Origin: Protostelium mycophagum
Taxonomy: Eukaryota > Evosea > Variosea > Protosteliida > Protosteliaceae
Direction: 5' to 3'
Assembly: GCA_002081555.1 (NCBI GenBank)
Contig: MZNV01002058.1
Span: forward strand, 1-35,895
Length of the DNA: 35,895 nucleotides
A model generated the notes under the pieces. The model made no database searches, was not told where the DNA came from, and saw only the letters and a program-made list of their open reading frames with translations. Made by a program: the position numbers and the translations under genes. How positions within the stretch are numbered: the first letter of the stretch is position 1; every line of letters begins with the position of its first letter. Below, piece by piece: positions 1 to 12,511 of the stretch.

Positions 1-168
1 TTCGACAAAAATCGGAACCAAATACGGGACAGCTTGCCGTAAACAACTGAGCACTTTCGAATCGAGTTGCAAAGAGAGAACACGTGATTTATTTAAAAGG
101 TCTTTCTGTGGACTACCGCAGCTCCGTCCTCTTCATATTCTTGTGCTGAAACCCACATTTTCTATTCG
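1..168. repeat. 168-bp direct repeat, copy A (extra ARP1 last exon)
   Basis: Bases 1-168 are identical to 422-589. On the minus strand the copy holds a splice acceptor (..cgaatag), the complete 22-codon last exon of the actin-related gene with its stop codon, and about 90 nt of 3' flank with an AATAAA that overlaps the stop. The repeat touches the left edge, so its true left boundary is unknown. The 253 bp between the copies are unique. The copy could be a real tandem duplication of a terminal exon, or an assembly artefact at a contig end. Confidence 0.9.
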
Positions 169-231
169 ATCTCTTCCCACCGTATTATGGTGGAATGAGT
201 GTTTGGACAGATGAAGCAGTGGAAAGCTTTA

Positions 232-345
232 TCAGAAGAGATCCAACTGAAACCATTCCATAACCTTGAAAAAGTCCAGCACAGACACCAAATGATCTGG
301 ATGATTGTTGCTGTCTTCACGAACGTCTCCTTGTAGATGGCCAAA
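232..345 (-). other. possible coding exon fragment between the repeat copies
   Basis: Between the two repeat copies a minus-strand frame reads NANLFGHLQGDVREDSNN and continues to DFFKVMEWFQLDLF before a stop. It follows a plausible acceptor (cgctttcgtgcag). The composition looks like coding sequence, but I recognise no family and no start codon is visible. It could be the end of another gene, an inserted fragment, or chance. The 253-bp unique spacer shows nothing else. Confidence 0.25.
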
Positions 346-508
346 TAAATTGGCATTCTGCACGAAAGCGCCACAAATTCTGGAAGATTCTGGAAGGCAA
401 CAAAAAGTCCATTCTTTTTGATTCGACAAAAATCGGAACCAAATACGGGACAGCTTGCCGTAAACAACTGAGCACTTTCGAATCGAGTTGCAAAGAGAGA
501 ACACGTGA

Positions 509-513
509 TTTAT

Positions 514-514
<1 letters not shown>
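509..514 (-). terminator. poly(A) signal AATAAA of ARP1
   Basis: AATAAA on the minus strand starts inside the TAA stop codon (514-516), so the signal overlaps the end of the reading frame. The 3' untranslated region is therefore probably only a few tens of bases. Confidence 0.6.
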
Positions 515-2476
<1,962 letters not shown>

Positions 2477-2599
2477 TTTCTCCTTGTTTCAAGATCTTGT
2501 GCCTGATGAATGAAAAAAATGGATGAACACACAATCGGGTTGTAGAGTGTCACATCACCAAAACATGCATCGTCCAAACAAATAAGATGTTATGTCCGT

Positions 2600-5500
2600 T
2601 TATCTGTCTTCGTGAACACTCTCTCTCAGTTTCGTCCCGAGTTCTTTCAACATCGGGGCGACTCTTTTCTCCTCAAAATCTTCCCTCTCCTTTTTGTCTT
2701 TCTTTCTCTGTTTTTCCGCTTCCTTTTCCTTCTTTTCCAATTCCTTTTCCTTCTTTTCCAATTCCTTTTCTTTTCTCTTCGCCTCCTTCTCCTTTTCTCT
2801 GATCTCCTTTTCCTTTTCTTTATTCTCTTTTTCTTTTGTTTCTTTTTCTTTTTCTTTTTCTTTCTCTTTTGATTCTTTTTCTTTTTCGAGGTTCAGATTA
2901 TTGAAAGACTTTTTGTACTGCATCTTGAATATGTCGCCGCGTCTGTCGGTGTCCTTTGCAATCGCGGGGGAGTTGGAATTACTGGAATCGGTCATCATAC
3001 GATCACGATCTACAACGATACCTGTTGTTTGCGCTGGTGGCAGAAGGTCTAGGTGAAGATGATCCTCTATAAGATGTCAGATGTGATCTTTTCTCTGATG
3101 ATATGAATGATGTTGACATGGACATACATGGGGGAGTTTGTCTGAGCGGCATATAGAGCACTTATTCTCCTAGTCATCGGGGAGGCCGTCTTTTCCATGA
3201 AATTTCCGAGAGTTTTCAAGTCTTCAGGCTTGGCATATGCCATTTCTGAATATTTGCTTCTAACATATGCATTCTTCGTGTCGCTAAAGATTATTAGAGA
3301 TGGTCCAGCTCTGGGATTCTTTGTGCTCCCGCAAATCACCAAACCAAAATGATTCTTTGCCAAACAAAAGTCTCGGTATTACAGAATTGAAAGTTGACTC
3401 ACATATGCGCGAAAGGTTCAGGCTTCGCGCCTGGCGGCAGAGCACCTTCCCACATCGTATTTGCTTTTAAGTTTCCGGTGGCCTGAGAAGATCAGAAGAT
3501 GTCATCTACAACGAGTCGAAACGTACCTTCAACACATACATGTGGTCCGCGTCTATATCGTCATATTGAATTGAACGGACCTTTGAGATGTGTACACCTG
3601 CCAATGTTAATTCTTCTGTCAATCTACAACCGGGTCTACAACATGACAATGTACGCATTTTTTAAAGATCATAATTAAGATATCATAATGAATGTGAAAT
3701 TTCACCGAGATTTCTGTGCGCGCCAGAGCATCCTATACAGATGAAAACTCCGAGATTGATGGACACCCACTCCGGGTTGGGTGCAGAACAGTCGGCACAA
3801 ATATTGTTGCCGGGCACGTCATTCAACAACTCTAAAAGCTCTCTCTTGTCCGCGTTGCCAGGGGTGTTCTCGGTTTCCGTGTTCTACAACGATTCAGGAG
3901 GTGAGATTTCAGGGAAAATTCAAATACTGACGACGGTGGAATCCCGCTCTTTTTTGAGGGATTTTTCTGTGCCAATGCTCTTCAATACGATATCTTGACA
4001 CACGTCATCCAAAGTACCGGTCAACTACAACGGTCATTTTTCTCTTTTTATAAAATTTTCAAAGAAATAAATACTAAAAAATAAATTTGTCGAGTTGTAG
4101 ATGAGTACCCTTATGAGCTGTGGTTCGTTTTCTGCCTCAAACTTCCACTCTGCAGATGGAGTGAAAAGAGTAAATTGTTTCTTATTTCCAACCATTCTGA
4201 CACTGGCGCAGTGTAGACTGATGGCAATCTACAATGATGTAAACACAATGGAAATATCATGTCTGAGTTTTTAATAAATAAACGGAATATATTTGAATAG
4301 CGTTCTAAAAGTATATTTTTCACAAAACAAAATATTTTAAATGAAATCAAATGAGCATCTTCGATAAGTCGGATCCAGAGTGTTTTTCTACTTGCACGAA
4401 TAATCACGGTTGTTAACGGACCATCCCAAATATAAATATAAATTTGCTCACATCGCGATCCTTGTGTATGTGTAATTCTTCCGGGGTGACTACCACAAAT
4501 CTGGGAAATTTCAGAACGGGCATCTACAACGATGTATACTGACCTCCTCTTCCATTTGTTGTTCAGTTTCATCATAACAAAAGTACTGTACAATTCTTTG
4601 TTCTTTTCCTATCATCACGTCATCATACGTCATCAAGATTGGATGAGAAATTTCCAGGAAGATTCTCAGAAAATTATTTACGTCTGCGTTATCTAGCTTT
4701 TTGTCATCGCTAGTACTTTTGCGTAAAAATTCCACTCTCACGTCATCAGCAGATTTCGTCTTGTCAAGTGATGAATTCTATTTCTGTCAGTTTTTGGTTG
4801 GTTGTAGATGAAGAATCTTACCCTCTTCTTCTCTAAAAGGGAGGAGATCTTTTGTTGCATCTCTTCGCCCTCAGCACCAAGAGCTCTGATCAATTGTTAT
4901 TGGTGAAAAAATATTTCACAAAAATAAAATCGATTTGTATTTTTTCAATTTAAAAAAATGAATGAAAATGACCCACTTGAGGGCCCTTCTGAGTGATGTG
5001 ACGTCAGCATTTTCGATTGTGTTTGAAAATCTCTTCTGCTTATCATCAAGCAAAGTTCCGCTGGACCCAAAACTGCCCTTGTATAAGCTCGATTTTCTAT
5101 TTCCTGCGAAATCTCAGTGAAATTTCCGATCTTTTCATTCATCAGCTGAAAAAAGATCCAAAAAATAAATGGGGAGATATATGTGAATATTCACGGAAAT
5201 TTCAAAATACGTACTCCTGAGATCCTCAACAGAGACCGATTTTCCCGAGTTTGAGAGGACGTTGATGGTTGGTATTGTATTCGTCGTTGTAGATGTCAGG
5301 AAGGGTGGAGGGGGGGCTATGGAGGTGGGGGTAGAGGGTCTCGATGGACCCAGTTGGTTGCGCACGTGGTTGTACTTCTCTTCAGCCTTCTTTCGTCAAT
5401 ATTCTTGGCAATTCTGTGATTCCGCGTTAAGACACTCACCTCCCACACCAGTTCTGGGATGTTGTTATCCATACTTCCCGCCAAATCTGGGTTAGCTAAC

Positions 5501-5809
5501 AGTTCCGACCTCTTTCGGCTCAACTCCATGATGAGCACCTGCACGGACCTCTGTGCTGATTCCACTAACTTTCTCTTCTCTGAAACTGTCTGAGCTCTGG
5601 GCACGTCCACATCTGTAGAACCTCGGTTATACTGTGACGTATCAATTATCAAAGTACGGAAAGAGGTGGATGGAAAATAGAAATATATTTAATATTTTTT
5701 TGATCGATGATGATCAGCAGGCTAAGACTGTCCGATGATGTCTTAAAAACTGATTTGATGTGACGGTTGATTTGGAGATTATATCATCCTCTTCCTCCCG
5801 CATAATCAT
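2600..5809 (-). CDS. ArfGAP protein with coiled-coil N-terminus, PH-like domain and Lys/Glu-rich tail
   Basis: ArfGAPs stimulate GTP hydrolysis by Arf GTPases at membranes. The finger (about 3718-3900) reads CADC, 16 residues, CIGC, followed by GAHRNL with the catalytic arginine, then [26 protein letters not shown] and [17 protein letters not shown]. Upstream, [20 protein letters not shown] (about 4120-4200) resembles the last strand and helix of a PH domain. The N-terminal part ([16 protein letters not shown].., [17 protein letters not shown]) is predicted coiled coil, perhaps BAR-like as in ACAP/ASAP proteins, followed by a Ser/Thr/Pro linker. The last exon (2600-2998) is almost pure KEKE repeats and ends LRESVHEDR. 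The start is uncertain: the best candidate is ATG 5807-5809 ([14 protein letters not shown]) in a separate first exon, because the frame at 5652 has no ATG. There are ten or more introns. Confidence 0.75.
2690..2890. repeat. About 200-bp polypyrimidine/polypurine tract
   Basis: The plus strand is nearly all C and T, including two tandem copies of a 21-nt unit (ccttttccttcttttccaat t) and a run of ttcttttt units. On the minus strand it encodes the KELEKKEK and KEKEKE repeats of the ArfGAP tail. Strands this asymmetric can form triplex DNA and expand by slippage. Confidence 0.8.
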
Positions 5810-5856
5810 GGTTCGTTCTTGATCGTCAACGAATCAGCACGAAGAATTTTGTGAGA

Positions 5857-8800
5857 TCAAAGATCTTCCTGATCTTTGTTATGCCTCCATTCAAGATGCT
5901 CCTTCATAGGGAATGTCATACTTGAAGATGTTTCCACTTGTTTCAATAAGAACATGTTGTGGCTCACCGTCATCGTTGGTGCGGGTGCAGAAAGAATATG
6001 AGAGCTTCCTCTTCTCGGTCTCTCATCGTCCACATACATTTTTTGATATTCCTCTAGAGTTTGCTTCATATCAAGGGCCTTCTCAAGTTGGGCCTCGACC
6101 GTGTCTATGTCCAACACTAACACCTCCGGTGATGCCATATCGTCCTTGTATCGCCCAAAATGTATCACGGAAGTGTTTCTGCAAAGAGGATTGAAAATTA
6201 CAAGTAAAGAAGGATAGGATGGTGCTTCCTGCTCGTGTCTCTGCTGATCGATGAAAATTCGAAAGCCAAAAAAAGTTCGTTGCGCGGAACCGCCACCTCT
6301 GCTGGACACATCCCCGATATACACCCAAAGTAAGGACAGCCCCTGAAGCTGTACACCTCCATCTCTCTATGGGATCACTCCAGATACACAAATCTACAGG
6401 TTTATTTCAGGAGGTGCACGCCCTTGGATAGTTTCATTTGTGGCTCCTGCACGACATTCGCGGTGATTGGCAGATTGAACTCTTCGGCTTGTGTTTCGAT
6501 AAACAAGTTGTCCTCTAACCCTCCCAAATGTGTTGTCGTCAGTTCCACGTCTATCTTGACACTGATTCCTGGGGCCACCGGCCCAGGTATGTGGTTGACC
6601 TTCTTTGCATTAGGAGATCAATCATTCGTGGAATATTCTCAGAAATTTCTGTGGAATTTACCTTGATATTCGGAGACTTCAGCTTGTGTACTTTGTACCT
6701 TCCTGTATCTATGCCGACATTGACCAGCTGAACAGAAAATTTGTAAGTGTGCCCGATAGATACCGCACCAAATTCGACCTTAGTTGGGTTGGCATAAAAG
6801 AGGTAGGTGCTGAGCGGAACATTAAGAGAGTTGGTGTTGGTGAGAGCTTGTGATGATGTGTGCATTTTCCTTCTCACTGGCGCTTCGATTTGTTGTTGCT
6901 GTCCAAGATCAGACGATTTTCATTGTCTTGTCCCGTTTTGTTTGTGTTTGACATCCTGACGAGGACAAGATGTTTCAGAGAGATACACTCACCCTAACGT
7001 TCGGCTCTCCAGCAGCCAGTTGAAAAGCTCGTGGCAACGGCTGTTGAGTAATTTCTCGCCCCTTTTGGGAAGGTACCGGCGGCTTGGTCAAAATTCTACT
7101 GGTACGTCCAGCCATCAGTGTGGATTTATTGTTTGACTCTCTTGAAGCTGGTGCTGATCTGGTTTGACCGGGAGAACGGCCGGGAGGGGGGGTGACAGGG
7201 GGTAGTTCCCTTGAGCCTCTTCCCGGGGTTGTCGGTGTGTCAGGTGGGGCATCATAATCCTGAATTTGTTGTGAGCACAGCATAGCATATCTAAAATGCC
7301 TAACCTCAACTTCAGATAAGATAATATGCGCTTTCTTCGTCTCGGAGCGTGAGTGGTCTGTCAAAAATGTCAAATTTGACATCATGATCTCTCATGCTCA
7401 CCATTGTTGGTTTTCTTCTCAGGGGGAACGTATTCTAATTGTGCTTCTGGTGAGCGCAAGAAGGCCAGACCATCTTCATGATCGAAATATTTGAGTGTTG
7501 AAGTGTCAACTTTTGTCGACAACCTCGGTTCAGGTGGGCCCAAATCTCTGGTTCTCTTCTCCTTCACATTCTACAGTTCATAAGATTCAAGACTAGGAGT
7601 AGAATCTGCCTTACTTGTTTGCTACGCAGTGAAGCTTCATCTACTTCGTGTTGATTCTTAAGCTGCATCTCAGCTTTTTCGTTTTCTATTTTTTGATATT
7701 GTTCCTGGGCTTCCACTTCCAAAATCGGACTCTCCGTCTTCCTTTCAGAGAGATATTGTTGTACTCTCTCTCTTACCAACCTTTCTTCCTCCTTTGTCTG
7801 CTAACCGTAAGAACAATTCAGATGTACAGAAACTTGCCTCCTCTGAGCGCTCATCCACATCAGCCTTGTCCAACAACTCCTCACGCTCGGTTTTGAAGTC
7901 TTCGAATTCTTTGAGCTCATCCATCAATTCGTCTTGTTGTTCTCTAGTGAAGGCGGGAAATTTTATAAACTTGCGGAACACAGTGACTGAGTTGATAACA
8001 GGTGGAGAAATAGGCTCTTTGATGGGAAAAGGGTAAAGCTTTTCATATTAGAAGATTCCCAGTTAGTTATCTCACCTCTTCTTCTTCATTTGTAATGTCT
8101 TCAACATGAGGTGTAAATTGTCCAAAAATAGATGTGTATTCCGTCCCGTCTTTTTCAGTCTACAACGCGTCATTTCGAGTAAATATTTCGTGAAGTGCAC
8201 CTGCTTGTGTATGTGGTAATTATTACTGCGCTGTTTCGTCTCGAGAATCAAGTTCAAATCCACCTCTCTGAACAATTGATATCCACTACCATCTCTCTTC
8301 AATTCAAACAAAGCCGGAGGATGCGTCAAGGGCAGGGGACCGACCTCTTCTGTATGCGATTATTCCAATGTGAAGAATATGATTTCCGGAAATGAATACC
8401 CTCTTCTGTCTCGGGGAGTTCAGCTAATAGGGCCTCACATTCATTCTGATCCACAACAAACAAGTTTCCTTGTGAGTCCTGTACACATCAATCACAATTT
8501 TCCAAGATAGTTCACCTTAGTTTCTATCGTGTTATCTTTCAGAGAAAAAGTGAAGACACCCTCTCCCTCTGACTTTGCCGACAGATTTTTTGGTGTGAGG
8601 ACCACTTGACCATCTTTAGAATAACTATCATGAAAATCAGATCAACTTGCAGCAAACGATACATACCTCAGTGTGGAGATTCGTGCAGACTCTGATCCGT
8701 TGTAGTCCGCGGTGATCATCTCCTTGTTGATGGAAATTCGGATGAAATCTCCGGGCAATCTCGTCTCTATTGTACCATCACTATACAAATCCATTCTGGC

Positions 8801-11800
8801 GTAGCAAGGTGATTCAATCGAGAGCATTATTTCTCTTTTCACCTGTCATATTTCAATTCCGGCTCCACAAACACAACACTCACCGCCTTATTTGATGGAT
8901 CGAACGGGATGATCTCTTTGTGAACTTCATACGATATCATCGTGGTTCCGTCCGGTAATAACACAGTGATGGAATTGTTTGTACGTTGAATCAACTGCAT
9001 CATGTCCTCTCTGGTGAAAGTTTGTACCAGAGTCTCAATATCTGTCACTTTTGACACGCCTGTCAATGTCAGAGGTGTTTTTCTCTGAAGCCTTACCTAT
9101 TGTACATTGATTGGTCACGTTTCCGTTTGCATCGACGGTCTTCTTTCTGCCGTCAAAACTGGTGGTCGTCTTCTCACCATTTGGCGAGATCAAAACGGTG
9201 TTACCACTCACTGGGCTGACTGCCTCTGACCACCCGTCCTCGAAATACCTCCACAAAACTCCGTTTGCTCCCATAACCCTTTGAACGTCACCACTACTAC
9301 AATACAAAATTTAAACCTCTTGGTTTCTCGTTTCATCTCTCCGGACACACTGGGTCTGGGAAGGTTCTGTCTGCTTTGGCTTCTTGCTTTCCCAGCCTCC
9401 GGTATCACTCCCACGGTTTCATACCATTCTTCTTCCACTGGTGGCAGCACGAATCTTTGGGACACAGAGTGATCCTCTATGCAATGGCCCAGAACCAGTC
9501 CGTTCTTCATGGTGTGCTGCAAATAGGAGTTGTTTTCCATGTAGTCTATCCAAAGGATGTCGATTTCACTTGAAGGTCCAAAATCCCCTCTGATTTCCCT
9601 GTCTGAAAAACAAAATTGATTATCGCCTTGTTGTAGATTAGCTTAATTACAACCTCATATGGCCTACCTAAGAGGAGGTAAGAGAATGTCCCGATCGTTC
9701 CGTCTGAATAAGATATCTTGTTCTGCTGCAATATACTTCCGTCGACAGGGAAGAGCAGGGTGGATCGTACATTCGTGGATACCTTTAGTGTAAATTTCGT
9801 CATCTACAACGGCACGCATTTACCTGGTGGTCCTCCACGTCATACATGATTCTAGGCTCCTTCTCTTTACTCTCTTTCTCTTTCTCTTCCATCTCTTCTT
9901 GAATCTTTTGCGCTTGCTCCGCCTTCATTTGAGCTTGTTTCTGTTGCTGCGCTTGAACTTGCAGCTGAACCAACTGGTCGTTCATTTTCAAACCGGTGGG
10001 AACGGTCCTGGCTTCCACAGGAGCACTTTGAGCCTCTAACTCCTTCATTCTCCTCTCCCTCTCTGCAGTAATTTCGTTCTGTTTTGCCACATGTGACTGA
10101 CAGAAATCAAAACTTCTTCACATGAAACAATGCAAACCTTGGACCACTTTCCGAAACAAGTCTTGGCAAAAATATCTGAATTCCAAGTCTTCTCTTTGAG
10201 GATCTTCTCCACCGGTACATGCGTGTAAAAAGCCAGCAGAAACAAGTCTGAGAATGAGTCGTACTGGACCAGCAATTTGGACCCCGGTCTGGCAGAGCTG
10301 ACAATAGCTTGTTTCATCGCCTCCGCATTGAGTTGTTCTCTCACATTGTAATCCACGAGACAAATGTCCTCCTCCATATCCTCTTCCAGTTCCTAACGAT
10401 TAGTCAGCAAGATGGATCAACTCGACGAAATCCTCAACACTTCACCTCATCTGCCTTTTCCTCCGACTTGTTTTTTGCAATCAAATCGTCCATATAGTCG
10501 TACACCAACTCCTCAAAGTGGAAGAGCAGCAAGTTAGTGTCGATCTGCAGGGGATTGAATCTCTTTGAAAATGCGTGGAATTCGGTTCGGTCTACGTGTA
10601 TATCTTCTCTGGCTTCTTTCTCTTCCTCGGTGAGTTCTCCAAAATTGAGATCTTTCAGAACTTCGAGATTTTTGTAAATAAGCTGTATAACTTAAACCGC
10701 TACAATGACAAATATGACTAACTTGATGCATTTGTAGATTGACGTCTGAGAGAGATCTGCCTGTCTTGTCTAAAACCCCAAATGTGAGCTGGGAGATGAC
10801 ATCCCTCTCGTTTATGATCATTTTTTCTGTGAAATTTCTCTTGGTTGAGGTGACCTCAGTCTGAGTGTTATTTTGTGTGACAGATAGTTTTGATAGAGCT
10901 GTGTCTAGATATATAGAGAGCTTATTTTGAATCGTGGGAGTTTCGGGCTCAAGGGTAGAAGAAATATTCTCCAGCCGATCTGCGAAAATTCAATCAAATT
11001 CCGGGTGGAAACTCATGTACCAGCAACTTCCTGAAGCATTGCATCTACTAAAAAGGGGATGGTAACAGCATGGTTCGGTACGGAATTAACCACGGCGTTG
11101 TACACCTACTGTAAGTGAATTTTGGCGGGAAAATGGATATCAAAACTGAACCAAAAATAGAAATACCTGGTAAGATGATATGTCTGAGATAGTTGGATTA
11201 GGGAGTCGGGTGACAGCAACAGATTTCATGTATTGTTCGTATTCTTTTTTCATCTTGAGTGTATCGTACACCTTGAAGGCTAAAGAATCCATCCAATTGC
11301 CATCCATGGAGACCTTCTATTCAGTTAAAATGTAGAATTCGGTTTATTACTCCAGAGTATTGCATTGGATTTGGATTTTGTCCAATTTAAATGTTGTTTT
11401 TCGCTCAAAATACAAGCATCGCAGATCTGTTCACCTCTTCAGTAAAAATTGTGTCCGTGAAAGCCTCATGGTCCCTCTTCTCCACTGCATTCGCGATCTC
11501 GCTCCTTGCCATTAGCATAGCATCTTCCTCGGAAAGAGAGACAGATTTGTTCATCTCCATCGGAGGCATTTTTGGACCGCCGGCATCGAGTGGAATCGCC
11601 AAATCCACCGCGAAACCAGCAGAAAATAACATATAAAAATCTTTGACATTACGAATGACGTCTGCCACAAAATAATAAACGTCAGGGCCGTGATCAGGGT
11701 AATCATCTGAAGATTTTAAAAATAAATATCCAATAATGTATATTTGAAGTTTTAGGGGTTGATTTTGAATTTGACTTTGTTTCATCGAGAGAAATTGCAG

Positions 11801-12355
11801 GTCTCAGAGTGATCAACAGATGAAGAGAATAATTACTCACCCACAGTGGTACGCTTTGGAGGAGCAGTTCTTTTCTTCTTGCTGTCTGTGTTTGCTGTTG
11901 CAGGAGGGGTCTCTTTGACCACTTGTTGAATGAGTTTTTTTTCAATCAGGTGACCTGTCAGCTCAGGTGGGTGAGTGAGCTTGGCTGAGAGCATCCGCAT
12001 CATCAACTCTGATGGAATATCTTTGGAATTGACCTAAGCACGTCATGGCGATAGACTTTGAAGAGGTGATCTGCCGTATTGTGAGATCGCTTACCTTCTT
12101 TAATTCGTGACTGAAATCAGTCTTCTTTTTGTTATATTCCACCAAAGTGTCGGGCGTGATCAACTGAAATTTTACTCTACTGCTCCTTTTGAATGATGTT
12201 ATGAGCAGATTTCTGTCCACGGCGTGGTTGGGTAACAGAAGGACCACATATTTCTTCCAGTTCCTGCTTGAATGGACTTCTCTGGGTGTCGCCTCATCCA
12301 CAACATTAGGAATCACAGTGCTCTCTGCGATTGGGACAGGTTCTGATGATTCCAT
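5857..12355 (-). CDS. SPAG17: SPAG17/PF6 homologue, central-pair protein of motile cilia
   Basis: SPAG17 (Chlamydomonas PF6) is the scaffold of the C1a projection of the axonemal central pair. Start ATG 12353-12355 (MESSEPVPIAES). The N-terminal block NWKKYVVLLLPNHAVDRNLL matches the first conserved region of SPAG17. Next comes PDVYYFVADVIRNVKDFYML (about 11650), then a long Gln/Glu-rich helix (about 9850-10090). Glycine/aspartate beta repeats follow: VLWRYFEDGWSEAVSP, LISPNGEKTTTSFDGRKKT, MDLYSDGTIETRLPG. After a coiled coil comes an ASH/MSP-like domain at 6440-6850 (VEFGAVSIGHTYKFSVQLVN). The frame then meets a stop at 6402-6404 or, more likely, splices (gtgcac..catag, 53 nt) into an open frame ending at 5857 (VLDIDTVEAQLEKALDMKQT). 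There are twenty or so introns; total length is probably about 1,700 residues, somewhat shorter than the vertebrate protein. Confidence 0.85.
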
Positions 12356-12511
12356 CTGATCAGAGGCACATAAGCTTGGTCCGATGATGTTCTTGTCGCA
12401 GGCTCTAAAAATAACTTTTTTCTTATTTCAAAAAATGGATTTTTTTAAAAAAAGAAATTTCGAAAAAGTTGATGATCTGATTTTCATTCAGATCACATCG
12501 CAGGTCCCAAG
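12356..12511. promoter_or_regulatory. Short divergent promoter region, SPAG17 / mitochondrial protein
   Basis: Only 156 bp separate the two divergent start codons. The segment is AT-rich, with long A and T runs (about 12410-12460) and an imperfect inverted repeat (gatgatctga..tcagatcacatc, about 12471-12497). Regulation from a shared promoter is inferred from spacing only. Confidence 0.45.

Noticed and set aside
2612-3056. Phe/Ser-rich plus-strand frames opposite the ArfGAP tail
   Set aside because: They are mirror images of the polypurine KEKE-coding strand; the low-complexity composition comes from the tract itself.
6181-6205. Possible 23-nt intron (gtaattttcaatcctctttgcag)
   Set aside because: It has ideal ends, but the frame runs through it without interruption in the preferred SPAG17 model, and introns here are normally at least 40 nt.
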